NCBI GenBank assembly: GCA_026545225.1
Contig: CM048845.1
Span: 107,148,533-107,212,532, forward strand
Length of the DNA stretch: 64,000 nt
Reading direction: 5' to 3'
Origin: Cornus controversa
Lineage: Eukaryota > Streptophyta > Magnoliopsida > Cornales > Cornaceae
In this document: in pieces, positions 46,844-59,352 of the stretch
Layout of the letters: every line of letters begins with the position of its first letter
Numbering within the stretch: position 1 is the first letter of the stretch
Notes under the pieces: generated by a model
What the model was told of the DNA's origin: nothing
What the model saw: the letters and a program-made list of their open reading frames with translations, nothing else
Databases searched by the model: none
Program-made: the position numbers and the translations under genes

Positions 46844-47780
46844 TAGGGGTGTTCATTACCGTGAATCATAGGAGTGTGGTATAGTGGCGGATTCATAAAT
46901 TAGGAATGCCAAATAGGAGTGTTCATTATCGTGAATCATAGGGATGTGGTATGATGGCGGATTCATAAATTAAGAATACGTAAGGATCTAATTGGATTAC
47001 GAATTAGTGTCTCAAAAATTCAATCCAATCTGTTAATAATATATCATATACAAATATCATTTAAATCAAATTTTTATAATGATTCTTTTTCATTATTATT
47101 TTTAAATATATGAACTAATGGTAAATTTTTAATAATTTATCTATTGGACCATGGTTTCAAAAAAATATTGGACTATTTAGAAAAGTCCAATCAGTGAAAC
47201 CGATCTGATCTAATCTGATATTTCGGATTTGATTCAATTTTACCAATCTATTAGGACCGAATTGGATTAGGTTTGATGTCTAATCCGATATTTACCAATT
47301 TATTAGGACCAGATTGGATTAGTGAGGACGGATACTTCTACAAGAGTAACGTACCCATATCGGCTTACTTCTTAGATACTTTGGCATGTATCCGATACTT
47401 CTCAAATGCTTCACAACACATTTCTAACAAGTTTTGAACATTAAAATGTATAATAATATCATAGTATAATTGTTAAGAAAAGTTTAAATTTATTTTAAAA
47501 AGAATTGTTGAGATATATATCATAATGTAATATAAAATCTATCTATGCAAATTATGCAATATGATTCTCTCTTATTTTGTTTGTTAATCAATATATTTTA
47601 TAAAGAAATGTTAATAACTCTATTTTTTGTATATATAAAAATATAATTTGTTATTTTTATATTGCCGTATCCTGCCGTACCCGTATCCTATTTTTTAAAG
47701 ATTTGTCGTATCGCCATACTCGTATCGTATCGTACCCGTGTCCCGTATCCATGCTTCCTAGAAATGTCTAATCCACCCTA
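46844..47780. mobile_element. Non-autonomous hAT-type element, itself interrupted
   Basis: The start is taggggtgttcatt and the inverted end is tagggtggattagac. The flanking 8-mers are atgccaaa (46836-46843) and cagccaaa (47781-47788). The equivalent site in the RBR2 flank (gccaaatacaacac at about 25622) is empty. The interior repeats ggattag/ctaatcc motifs. A 66-base tandem duplication of its left end lies at 46842-46975. A GGATACG-type element occupies about 47322-47765. Confidence 0.75.
47322..47765. mobile_element. GGATACG-type repeat element nested in the hAT-type element
   Basis: The left end is gaggacggatacttc; the right end has cgtatcgtatcgtacccgtg and finishes gtatccatgcttcctag. It matches the style of the elements at 45857 and 56370 but with GATACG in place of GACACG. 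Target duplication not fixed. Confidence 0.5.
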
Positions 47781-48449
47781 CAGCCAAATACAACAGGACC
47801 ACATTTCAAAATAGTCAATATATATATATATGAAAATGGTACAAGGAGGTTGAGCTCATGTCATGAGCTCTCTATATTTATACTAACATTATTATGATGT
47901 AGAATCTTCATGATTAATACTAGTACATTTTGCTTACCTAAATTGATAGACTTTGACAGTAATTCATGTTCAGTTCCTTTCTTGACATAAGTGGGACTTA
48001 ACAGAGCTTGCCCAAAGGGGTTCAGACGGCTTTAAAACGCATTGTTTACCTTCATCTTTTTCAGGTGATGTGAGATTATGACACTCGTAGCATATCAGTG
48101 GAGTAATTCGCCCAATGCCTTTCACCCGTCCACAGAAATCATCACAATTTAATAGAGGAACACATATCAGATAAAACAGACAAACAATCAGTTCAATGAC
48201 TTGAGGAAGCCTAACCTGAGGAGGAGAAGAACATATGTTAATTGGAGCATCTTCACGATTTCATGATTAATAATACAAGTGCATTTCGCTTACTCAAATT
48301 GATAGACTTTGATACTACTCATGTTTAGTTCCTTTTTTTTTTACATAAATGGAGTAGAAGAGCTAGCCAAAAGAGGCCTTAGACCCCAGATGGATAGCGC
48401 TGGTTTAATTACTAACATTTCTATCACACACATTTCTTGGCTCTGCTAA

Positions 48450-50058
48450 TCATGGATTCTGGCAACCATCATGAGTTTGACTCCAAGTTGCTCCACATGC
48501 ATAGCAAAACTGAAATCCACACCTGCAACCACAAACAGCCATTCACTTAGATACATACTTTTATTTGGACAATATAAGTATCTACTGTATATATGAATTT
48601 CTCAAAAGCAAGAAGAGACAACAAGCTGGGTTCAGGTTGCATTCTACACAATTATGGACCCAAACTGCCCAATTAAAGCCTTATCCAATTATAAGAATGC
48701 TTGAAGTATTTATAATGAGGCTAGAAAAGCCTACCTCTATAAATATGGATCAAGTTATCAACATAAAAACTTCAAGCCAAACAAATCCAACGTCACCTCA
48801 AACATGAGCCCAAGTCTTCAACTCATATCTTGATTTGAATTTAAGTTTTACTCGGGTTAAAATCAGGCTAGAATTTGGATTGTTCCCAGGTGAGACTCAA
48901 GTAGGGGGGGTTCAGGTTCAGTTTGGTTAATTACCAAATCTCCACAAAAAGAAAGAAGAGAGAAAAAAAGGTTTCATGCATAAAATAAAAACAATAAAAT
49001 GATAAAAAAAATATGTGCACAATGTAATGTGTTATAGATTTATTAGTGTACTAACACACACACACACACACGTAAAGTCGAGTTGGATTCAGCTTCAACT
49101 CGAATTGTCAATTAGGGTTGAGTTCGGATTATCCAATCGTTTAATTCAACTCAAACAAACATATCAAAAATTGAGTTGGGTTAGGATTGGCCAGCCCACA
49201 CTGCACTACTACATAAATTCAACCTGTAGAGATTGTGAAACAAAGTCCCATACAGACAACGATACTATTGAATTGTTAATTCTTCAAAGAATGGTAAATA
49301 ATTATATATACCTGCAAGTCATATTGAAACAACCCGCAGTCTTTTCAACATAATAGTTGCAGTTTGGGCATCTCTTCCAGTTCTTCTCCTTAGCAAGCTC
49401 TCTCACCATCAATTCTTCTCTCCCTCTTTCATGCTCATTCAATTTCTGAAACTCCTCGCACTCGATCCCCGGATGCCACGGGGCTTTACACTGGGCGCAG
49501 AACAGTCTCCGGCACTCAGGACATTCAGACTCCCTGATGACTTCCCCAACACTGTCATTCATCAACATGGCAGAGCAGTCCTTAAAAGGACAATAAAATA
49601 TCTGTGACGCCAAAATCGTGGACTCACAACATATCCTCCCACCTATCAAGCACATCCCTTTGAATTATCGCCCTACAAGCATCGACCTCTATCACTCCTT
49701 GGCAATCCAATCCCGGGCACTTGATAACTCTCTTGTTCTCTTGGATCTTCGTAGCAACATATTTGCTTATGCAGTCAGAACAGAAGGAGTGATGACAAGT
49801 TTGGTTCCTAAACATTTCATCACTTTCTTTATTTTCCACACAAATTTCGCAGACTTCTTTTGCAATCTCCATTGGCTCGTCATTGTTGGACATTCGAGCA
49901 ATGATTGAAGAGGCCATTAGAGTCTCTTGCAACTGCATCTCTTCAGCATAGTTGGCATCTGATATTGTGAAAATCTGATTTTCTTCATCTTCATCAAAGA
50001 GAGCCGAGATGCAGAAATCATCCACAAATTGAAGATCAGAGATTGATTCTCTTGCCAT
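48450..50058 (-). pseudogene. RBR5: RBR E3 ligase gene with a frameshift
   Basis: Exon 1 is 50058-49312 and exon 2 is 48522-48450, with a 789-base GT-AG intron. The N-terminal block, RING1 (CEICVENKESDEMFRNQTC), IBR (CPECRRLFCAQC) and RING2 (CPNCNYYVEKTAGCFNMTC, then CGFQFCYACGATW) are all present. A 2-base deletion near 49628 (tgtgag in the sister genes, tgag here, after WEDML) shifts the frame between RING1 and the IBR and ends translation at once. The translated piece of 144 residues would hold RING1 only. The linker between the N-terminal block and RING1 is about 22 residues shorter than in RBR1. It is otherwise well preserved, so the break is recent or a sequencing error. Confidence 0.9.
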
Positions 50059-50240
50059 ATTGCACAGCTTACCTTCCTTCTCTATACAAATTATGCAGTC
50101 TGTAATCTGTATATCATCATCATCATCATCATCATATAAAATGAACTAATGACTTTACACTTTTCAAGAGACTTGGCTTCGAAGGTCTCTTCTTTCATTG
50201 GATTTCCAATAGAATCCTACAGACTTCACCTTTTTTACTT
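50059..50240 (-). promoter_or_regulatory. Conserved 5' flank of RBR5
   Basis: CCAAT at 50201-50197 sits in the shared block ccaatgaaagaagag. A TATA-like tttatatgatgat follows at about 50139. A run of ATG/CAT triplets (50113-50135) has expanded between the TATA-like site and the gene. Confidence 0.35.
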
Positions 50241-50616
50241 CAAATCTGTACGGGGCAATACTTTTCAATTAACAATTAAGGAATCTTATTAAGTAGATCA
50301 ATGGCTAAGCCAAGCATCAACTTCATATGATGAACTTTCATGGTCATAATCTAAGAGGCTTCATTATTCCTTCCTTTTGCCTTTCTTAAACATTTCTTAT
50401 AATTTAAGTTTTGTTTGTAAAGGAAAAAATTTGAAAAAGGAAGGAGGTAGGTAAAAAAGAAAAGTGACTTTTTCCCCCCATATAATATAAGAAATTCTAT
50501 TCGCTTAGTAAATTTCAATCATTGGAGAACCTCCTCAACTTTGAACATTCTTTTCTTTGCTAACACCGATATGACTGCCAAATATAACACCACGGCATTT
50601 CAAAATATTCATTATA

Positions 50617-50833
50617 TACATTTAAGCTTTGTCTCTCTCCTCTCTCCTCATGATCTAACCGTCAAAAACGCTTAAAATTTCAATCTTACGATTCTAAATA
50701 TATATGCCTAAATTCAATCTTACGATTCTAAATATATATGCCTATCTAGGATCTAAAATAACTATCTATCTACAATCTAATAATCAATATGTGTGTATAA
50801 TAATGCCGTAGGCGTATACTATATGCTAGTGTA
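50617..50833. repeat. Small insertion in the RBR6 3'-side spacer, ends in ctag
   Basis: In the sister flanks tcattata runs straight into a TA tract. Here about 217 bases starting tacatttaagctttg and ending tatactatatgctag intervene. They contain a 33-base direct repeat (aattcaatcttacgattcta and on). The ctag end and the small hairpin before it recall a Helitron 3' end, but the 5' end does not fit. Confidence 0.35.
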
Positions 50834-51377
50834 TACATATATATATGAAAACGCTGTTGGAAATAAATTAAGAATTAAAAACACAAACAAGAGAGAAATA
50901 ATCACAGATGAAATTCCAGATGTCTATATATATACGATACTAAATTTTTTGAAATTGGACCTAAAAATTCACATAATAATATTTAGGGCACAACAACTCC
51001 GGCTTGTAATTCAAGCTCCACAACCTCAACCAATGCTACAACAAGAGTGACCTCATGGAGCTATTCATGAGCTCTCTATGTTGTAATACATGCATCGACC
51101 ATTTAACAGAGGGTATACTTACAACATTATGATATTGGATAAAACAGAACAATGGAAAGTTCAATGACCAGAGAAGATCATATTTTAATTGGAGAATCTT
51201 CATGATTTCATGATTAATACAAGTACATCTCGCTTACTCAAATTGATAGACTTCGACAGTAATCATGTTCAGTTCCTTTCTTGACATAAGTGGACTTGCA
51301 GAGCTAGCCAAAAGAGGCATTAATTTGACCCCAGAATGACGACACTGATTTACAACATCCCCATCACACAGATGTCT

Positions 51378-53124
51378 CTACACTGGATTCTGGCAACCAC
51401 CATGAGTTTGAGTCCAAGTTGCTCCACATGCATAGCAAAACTGAAACCCACACCTGCAATCACAAACAGCCATACACTTGGATACATTCCTTGTTCAAAA
51501 CTTTTGTTAGAGGTATAAATATTCAAGTGTCACCCCTCTCTAACAATTTAAGCTTTTAGAGTAGATAGTATTTAATATGATATCTGAGTCTGCTCAGAAG
51601 TAGTTCCTGAGTTCAAATTTCGTCATCCGATAATTAAAAATTAGGCATATACAAACTAGGAAAAAATGTAAAGAACTAGAGTTGTGTCTCACCCCTCTAA
51701 AACATTACATTTATAGTTACGCATGTAAACGATAAAATGATCAAAACATATGTGCACAATGTAATATGAGTTGAGCTGAGTTCTTTAATCTGAGCTCAAC
51801 TAGATTTGATGAGCCCAAGTCTCCAACTCATATCTTAATTGGAAATTAGGTTGTGCTCAATTTAAAATGGGGCTAGAATTTGGATTGTTCTTGTGTGAAA
51901 CTCATACGGTTCAAGTTCATTTCGATTAATTATCTAACCAACAAACAGAAAAGAAAAATGGTTCATAAAATATAAACAATAAAATGATCAAAACATATTT
52001 GCACAACGTAATTTTTTTTTTTTTTCCAAAAAATACACACACACAACATGTCCCTCGTGGAAATAAAACTCTCAACATCGAAGAGAGTTTTATTCAACAC
52101 TCAACCTAAATTAAATCCTAGTTTATGATTTTTTTGATCGAGTTCCAAAAACTCTTCTCAAACATGTGAAAATTTGAGTTGGGTTAGGATTGGCAGCCTG
52201 TATATATTGTGAAACAAAGTCCCATAGAGAAACAATAACAACAATAATATTGAATTGAATTGTGAATTCTTAAAAGAATGGTAAACAATTATACCTGCAA
52301 GTCATATGTAAACAACCATCTATTTTCTCAACATAATATATGCAGTGAGGGCATCTCATCCAGTTCTTCTCCCTAGCAAGCTCTCTCACCATGAGATCTT
52401 CTCTCCCTCTTTCATCCTCGTTCAATTTCTGAAACTCGTCGCACTCGATCCCCTGATGCCACGGGACATAACACTGCGCGCAGAACAGTCTCCGGCACAC
52501 GGGACACTCAGACTCCCTGATGACTTCTCCAACAGTACTGTCATTAACCATCAAGGCAGAGCAGTCCTTAAAAGGACAATAAAATCTCTCCAATGGCAAA
52601 ATCATTGACTCACACAGCACCTCATCCCACCTTTCGAGCACTTCCCTCCGAATCATCGGCCTACAAGCATCCACCTCTAGCACTCCTTGGCAGTCCAAAC
52701 CCGGGCACATAACAACTCTCATCATGTTCTCTTGGATCTTCGTAGCAACATGTCTGCTTATGCAGTCAGAACAGAAGGAGTGGTGACAAGTTTGGTTCCT
52801 AAACATTTCATCAGTTCCTCTCTTTTCCACACAAATTTCGCACAAGGTGGTGTGCGATGATTCGCCAACTTCTTTTGTAATCTCCATTGGTACTTCTGGG
52901 TTGGAAGCTGGAGTAGTAATTTCTTGGAACGTTGTCGATGGCAAGACACTGTTGGACATTTGAGCAGTGATCAAAGAGGCCATTAGAGTCTCTTGGAACT
53001 GCAGCGCTTCAGCATACTTGTTATCTGATATTGGGAAAACATAGTTTTCTTCATTTTCATCAAAGAGAAGTGAGAAGTAGAAGTCATCCACAAGCTGAAC
53101 ATCAAAGGTTGATTCTTTTGCCAT
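51378..53124 (-). CDS. RBR6: RING-IBR-RING E3 ubiquitin ligase, intact two-exon gene
   Basis: Exon 1 is 53124-52295 and exon 2 is 51453-51378, with an 841-base GT-AG intron. The product is 301 residues. The start is the ATG of MAKEST, which aligns with MATES and MAKES of the sister genes. RING1 begins Cys95/Cys98, the IBR is complete (CPVCRRLFCAQC), and RING2 has Cys271 in GCLHMTC as the likely catalytic residue, with exon 2 giving CGFQFCYACGATW. Exon 2 reads one residue further than in RBR1 (ends QNPV) because a TAG follows at a shifted site. Small in-frame additions relative to the others include an extra Met in ENMMRVV and an extra residue in DSTVGEV. Role as for RBR1; substrate unknown. 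Confidence 0.93.
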
Positions 53125-53300
53125 ATTGCACAACTTATTGTGGTGATCTTCCTTCTCTATACAAATTATGCATGCAGTGTGTTGTATCTGATCATCATAT
53201 AAAATTAATAAAGGGACTTAATTAAATTGTGACTTTACACTGTACAAGAGACTTAGCTTTGAAGTCTCTTCTTTCATTGGAAATCCCAAAGAGTCCTATG
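53125..53300 (-). promoter_or_regulatory. Conserved 5' flank of RBR6
   Basis: CCAAT at 53280-53276 in ccaatgaaagaagag and a TATA-like tttatatgatgat at about 53203-53191. Confidence 0.4.
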
Positions 53301-54298
53301 CAGTCTTCAACTTTTTGACTTCATGGTCACCGAAAGAAGCAAGAACTAGCTGGTTGCAATTAAGGAATCTTATTAGGTAGATCAATGGCTAGCCAATCAT
53401 CAACTTTATATGATGAACTTTCATAGTCATAGTCTATGATGCTTCATAACTCCTTCCTTTCCTCTTCTAAAACATTTCTTAGAATATATATAAAAAGTGA
53501 CTTCTTTTCATATAATATAAAAAGCTCAAATAATTCTATTCAGCTTAGTAATATTTGGAGAACTTCCTTATAACTTTGGACATTACTTAATTAATGTTAC
53601 GGGAAGGTGTTACGCACCTTTACAGCATCCATGGAACTTACCATCTATTTGAATAAAAATCATGATTTTTCCTAATCTTTTCTAATTTTTTTAAATAAAA
53701 CTTGATGTTAGAAAATGAGCTTAAGGGTTTTAAAAGAAATCGCATGTGATAGCTTAGGGCAACTAATTAAATGTCTACCATGTTCAACTTGGAATTAAAC
53801 ATTTTTTTGTCCAACTCCTTTTCTTTAGTATTTTGTCTTTAGAAAGACGTACGAAAATGTTTTGGAGATTATCTCTAGAAAAAATGAATTTTCACAAAAA
53901 TAGGGATTTAGGATAATTTGAAAAAATATGATTTAAGCAAAAATATTGAGAGTGAAAATATGTTTTAAAATTGTGGGAATTTTTAGAAAAAAATTACTTG
54001 AGTGAAGGCTTGAAAATGAAATATATGATCAATTTGAGGTTTCTCGAGAAAAATGTTAAAGTGGGAATTGAGATGATTTATTTAAGAAAACCTAGGTGTT
54101 TTAGATAAAATGACAACATTAAGGAGCAAAATGATATTTTTTTGCAAATCTTGGGTACTTCGGAAAAAAAAAAGACAAAGTGAAGGCCAAAATGGTAGTT
54201 TTTTGGGATTTTATGTAAAAATGAGAAAATAGAGGTTAAAACTAGAATTTTGAGTGTTCATGGATGCCTTCGAATAAAATTGGATTAAAGTCGGCGCC

Positions 54299-54321
54299 GG
54301 GGGGGGGGGGGGGGGGGGGGG
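54299..54321. repeat. Homopolymer of 23 G
   Basis: An uninterrupted run of G flanked by gcgcc and ccgcgg, in an otherwise AT-rich area. Confidence 0.9.
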
Positions 54322-56369
54322 CCGCGGTGGGGGAAACAGTATTTAAGGAGAAATTTTGTTGAAAATGACAAAATGGGAGGTTGAATAGCGCTCCACATTT
54401 GACCTCAGCACTCAAACTTTTAATTTTAATATTTAAAATGTCAAGTTTACCTTTCATCTCCTAAATGAAGCTACAGGATCCCTTTCGTTAGATCAAAATT
54501 AATAGCAAAAAGTGAAAGTGAAGGAAAATAGAAGTAAATTTTCTAGCATGCATTTGATTAAAATGAAAAAAATTCAAGAAAGTGGTGGGAACTACAAATT
54601 TACCTGTATAAAAATTACGTGGACAAATTAGTAAAATAACAAATTTATCTCGTAAGAAAATTTGACTTCCTAAAAGGAGGTTCAAAAAGTATCAATTTTT
54701 ACTTCTTTGAAATAGGCTTTCTGACCACCAGCTTTTTCAAAAAGACTTTTATATATGTGTAACCAAATGTGACATTTTTTTTTCAAATGACTTTTGATGC
54801 CTAGAAGGACTTTTTGAGGTCTCGGGAAGAATCTTGACACCAAATTGCAACTTCTCTCACGTTCCTTCTCATCTCTCTCTCTCTCTAATTGAGAAAAAAT
54901 GAAAGATTACTCAAACTTAGAAATGAAAATTATGTGTGACTCAACTTTAGAGAAAGTTATTGAAATTGTTAAGACAAGTAATATTGAAGAATCTTTAGAA
55001 ATCTATGAATCGCTTAACCATTCTAATACCCATGCTAATATGATTTTTTTTCTTGTTTCTTTTTTTGTTCTACTTTTCTTCATAATATATCCTGAGTTTT
55101 CTTTGAAAATATTATTTATTCTTATTAAATCAATCTATAATTTTTATTTTAGAATTGATTTTTATCTATTCGAATGCTATGTTGAGAAAAATAGACGCAA
55201 ACTATGTCTAGATCAATGAGGAGGAAGAGGTTACTATTAAATAAAAGTGAAAAAGTATAGGATTTAATATAATGACTTAGAGAGTATTTATCAAATGTAT
55301 GTGATTAAGATAATAAAAGTTATTTGAATTGAAAGTAAAATTTATATCAATGAATAAAAATATTTAATTAAATTAAAAATCAAAGAAAAATTTAGTTTTA
55401 CTTAAATAAAAATTATGATGTATGGTTCTTTAAGGAAGCTATGGAAAGCTTTTTGATTTTAGAAGGAAACTTTTAAAAATTAATAAATGAAAAGAGAAAT
55501 ATATGACTCACTAGAATCCTTTTTTAATTGTAAATTATAATTTAGCTAAGGAATCTTTTCAGCAAAATTCCAACAAAAAAAATAAAATTAATAGGATGTT
55601 ATTCTTCTTCTTCTTTTTTTCATTCCTTCGTGTTTTGTTTGATTAATTGCATGTATCTAATATTTAATTTGTCTTATTTTATAGATACAACACATGTAAA
55701 ATAAATTACAATTTTGGTGAGTAAAAGATAATATGCCAAATATAAGAATGCGAGATAAAGCGTAGAATTTTAAGAAAGGTAAAAAACCAATTGGATTAGA
55801 GTCATCACTTAAAAGGGCAATTATGGTATTAACAATATAAGAATCAAACATGATCTATCATAAAGACTTTTTTGTAATTTTATATTAAGAAAATATTGGT
55901 GGAACGCCAATTGCAACTCCCCATATTCTACGGTGATATTTGTGGTGATGAAAATTATATAAGACAAGTTTATGAATCTACTTTCCCAAAACAGACCATA
56001 CAAATAGGTCTATTACCTTGGACAATTAATTTAGCTAAATTAGCCAGGTTTTGTAATTTTGTTAAGGAAAGTGTTAGTTATAATATATATTACATAATAA
56101 ATGCATACAATTAATTTTGGAAATCATAAAAAATGCATACAATTAATTTTTGAAATAAGGCAGGTACGTTTTTGCCTTTTTTTTGGTAGTAGAAGCATTC
56201 AACAGGTCCCATTTTTTCACAATGAGGTTACACATTTATGAATAATGTCTAACCTTTTAAAACCACACTAAGGTCTCATTTTTCTCTATTTTTTGTTTTT
56301 TGGAGCTGATCCGAGTAAAATTGGTGTCATTTGATTTAATAAGTATAGTCCTTCACTACAAAGCACAGA

Positions 56370-56885
56370 TACTCCAAAAAGAGCCCCGTGGCCGTATCGA
56401 ACACGTATTCGATACGAATATGGCCAAGATACGGCATGATACGTGTCTGATACAGTTAAGAAGTATCCAATTTTTTTAAATTATTTTTTGAATATCGGAT
56501 ACGGTTAGGATACGCCGGGGATACAACTAGGATACGCAAGGATACGTTTAGAATACGTCTGAGATACAGCTGGGATACTTTTCGGGATAAATTTGTAATT
56601 TTTTGTTCTATAAAATGGGGTTGAGATTGTAATATTAAAAACTTTATAGATTAGAAAATAAGGATCATTGTATAATAAAACAAAAATATTTTTAAAACCC
56701 TCAAGTATGTGAGTCATTATAAAGAATATTAGAAAAGATAGTGAATTTTTAGATTTTAACTTCTTATATTTTGTATAATTACTTTAACTATATTTATTGT
56801 ATGGTTGAAGTATCCTATTTTTTTGAGATTTCTCATATTTTCGTATCCGTATTGTGTCGTACCTGTATCCCGTATTCATGTTCGT
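56370..56885. mobile_element. GGATACG-type repeat element, copy 3
   Basis: The left part has cgtattcgatacgaatatgg and several aggatacg units; the right part ends cccgtattcatgttcgtgct. Its style and termini match the elements at 45857 and 47322. Exact ends not fixed. Confidence 0.5.
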
Positions 56886-57603
56886 GCTTCCTTGGTCCTT
56901 CGGGAATAGACTTCAATTCTAAGTAATTTAGCTTTAAAATTGAATTTAAAGTTCAAATATCTAATCATATGATTTAGATAGATCTGTTGAAATTAAGAAT
57001 GGAATGTTGAATTTGAATTTGAAAATTATTTGTCGTCCAAAAGTGGAAGGTGAGTGCATCGTAAGAACAGTCTAATGCACGAGATAGGTGGTTCTGACAT
57101 TGCATAATTTGGAAAATATCAAATGTATATAGTCGTATCTCCACATACGAAAAGACTTAAATGTTAAAATATAAATTTTTGAAATATAATTTCATAGTAT
57201 AATTGTTGAGAAACATAGAATTTCTTCACACAAAAAAAAAATATAGTATTAAGATATATATAATGATTGATTTAATTCAAATTTTATCCATGTAATATAA
57301 CTTTCAATTTCTTTGTCATAATTTTTTAATAAAGAAATGTTAATAATAATATGAGTAATGATACGCACAATTAAAGTTATCACCGAATTGAAAAACATTT
57401 ATGATACTTTAATCCAATGGATAGACAGTCTATAGTGCTATTGTTAGAGGGTCTTGTCCTATATTAGATCCGGATGGAAAAGTGATTGTGTATAAATTGG
57501 CGAATATGCAACACTACCCAGTAGCTTAGACTTTTGGGTCATTGGTACGCATTCGACCTGTTACAGTTAGTATCAGAGCCAAACACAGTTCTTAATTCGT
57601 TGT

Positions 57604-58060
57604 CACGCCAATCACCCACCCAGGTGGAGTCCGGGTCCAAGGGGAGAATATTAGTGGGTCTTAGGGAAGACGAGAGTAGACAAGATGAATTCGGATAGAA
57701 AAGTGATAAAGTATAAATGGGCCACGCCAAGCACCCACCGGGTGGAGTCCTGGTCCGAGGGGAGAATATTAAAGGATCTTAGGGAAGACGGGGGTAGACA
57801 AGGTGAGTTCAGACATAAAGTGATAAAGTATGAATGGGCGAGTAAACAATACTATCCAATAGCATATTTTTTAAAGTTTTTTAACAATTAATTAGGGGTA
57901 GACAGCCCAAGCACCCACCCTGGTGGAATCCAGGTCCGGGGGGAGAATATTAGAGGGTCTTAGGGAAGACGGGGGTAGACAAGGTGAGTTCAGACAGAAA
58001 AGTGATAAAGTATAAATGAACGAGTAGACAATACTATCCAATAGCATATTATTTAAAGCT
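57604..58060 (+). repeat. Three tandem copies of a retroelement-like unit
   Basis: The unit cacgccaagcacccaccggg and on starts at 57604, 57723 and 57903. The first two are 119 bases apart; the third is 180 bases on because it includes an extra block of about 61 bases that also follows the third copy. Just upstream, gttagtatcagagccaaac (about 57565) resembles a tRNA-Met primer-binding site, so the array may derive from an LTR-element leader. Fossil, family not assigned. Confidence 0.75.
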
Positions 58061-58666
58061 TTTTAACAATTAATTTTTTTCTTCAATTTTAAATTCTCTT
58101 TTGATATCCAATTTTGATTTTTGAAAACCAAACCAGTTGAAGTGCATAATACCTCCCTGTTATACATGAAATGTGCAAATATCCCCCTGTTGTGTGATAA
58201 ACCCCCTACATTTTTCAATTTGTGCAACTGAGGACAAATGTCAAAATTGGGAGAATTTGGACACTAAAATGACCGAAGTATCATTATTTTATTTAAAAAT
58301 AAAAAAAAAGAAATAAAACATTAAATTACTAAATTACCCATCTGTAATGATCTGTAATTTTTAAAATTTACATGTTGTTCTAAAAAGAAAATTCACAAAC
58401 AAATGTCAAGGTAGTATTCTCCACGTGAAGGCAAGTCAAATAAGTATAATGTTGCCTATGTTTTGACTTAGTGGAATTTATATTTTTATTATTATTAAAA
58501 TATTTTTTTTACAAATTTATTTTATAAGATAATTATATAAAGGTATAGCTATGTATAAAATTATACATATTGCCATGTGTATAGAAACTCAATGATTACA
58601 CTTAATGAGAAAAATTAAACTCACGACTCTTGGGGGTTCTCCAACAGATACCACTAATGTTCTTTA

Positions 58667-58870
58667 GGTTACAACCCTTTCCTCTTACTAGAGTAATGAT
58701 AAGGTCATAGGTTACAACCTTTCATCTTACTTGAGTAATGATTAAAGCTTAGGTTACAACCTTTCATCTTACTTGAGTAATGATTAGAGCTTATGATACA
58801 ATCTTTCATCTTACTTTAGTAATGATTAGAGCTTAGGTTATAGTCTCTTCATTTACTAAATTAATGAATA
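58667..58870. repeat. Minisatellite of about 42 bp, five copies
   Basis: The unit is roughly aggttacaacctttcatctt acttgagtaatgattagagctt. The inner copies are the most alike and the outer ones more diverged. Confidence 0.9.
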
Positions 58871-59292
58871 GTTGATTTGTATTATTCTAACAAATTTAAT
58901 ATTCTATATAAATGGGTGCTTGAGAAGACCCACATGATAGTTTGTGATGACTTGTAATTTATTTTTATTATTACGAAATTGTTTTTATTATTATTATTAT
59001 TATTTAAAAAAAAAACATTGTTACAAATTTGTTATGAGACACAGATATAAAAGTGTGTGTATATATATATATATGTATGTGTGTGTATGTGAAAAATAGT
59101 AATTTGGGGATGTGAAGGGGTTAGTAATGATGAGTTATTTATTACAATGGGTGTTACTTATTGTGTTATTAATGGGAAGTAAAGCACCAATTAATAGGAG
59201 ACTTTACAGCTTCTCAACTGACGCAAAACTTATATTTAATTATTACCTAAATTAAATGTCGGACTTTTCATTTCTCGTCAGTTACAAAAGGA

Positions 59293-59296
<4 letters not shown>

Positions 59297-59352
<56 letters not shown>
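59297..59352. repeat. (TA)n microsatellite
   Basis: About 27 TA units. Confidence 0.95.

Larger units (their letters stand above)
53301..57560. other. Gene-poor AT-rich region
   Basis: The RBR-type flank ends at about 53590. Beyond it I see no recognisable gene. Open stretches at about 54899-55219 and 55896-56114 are AT-rich, lack known motifs and are probably chance. The G-run and one GGATACG-type element are listed separately. Confidence 0.5.

Noticed and set aside
54899-55219. Open frame of 106 codons with a Phe/Leu-rich segment
   Set aside because: The base composition is that of its AT-rich surroundings, no motif was recognised, and the hydrophobic stretch is expected from T-rich sequence.
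57565-57585. tRNA-Met primer-binding-site-like sequence as proof of a whole LTR element
   Set aside because: No paired LTRs or coding parts were found around it, so only the tandem array is reported.
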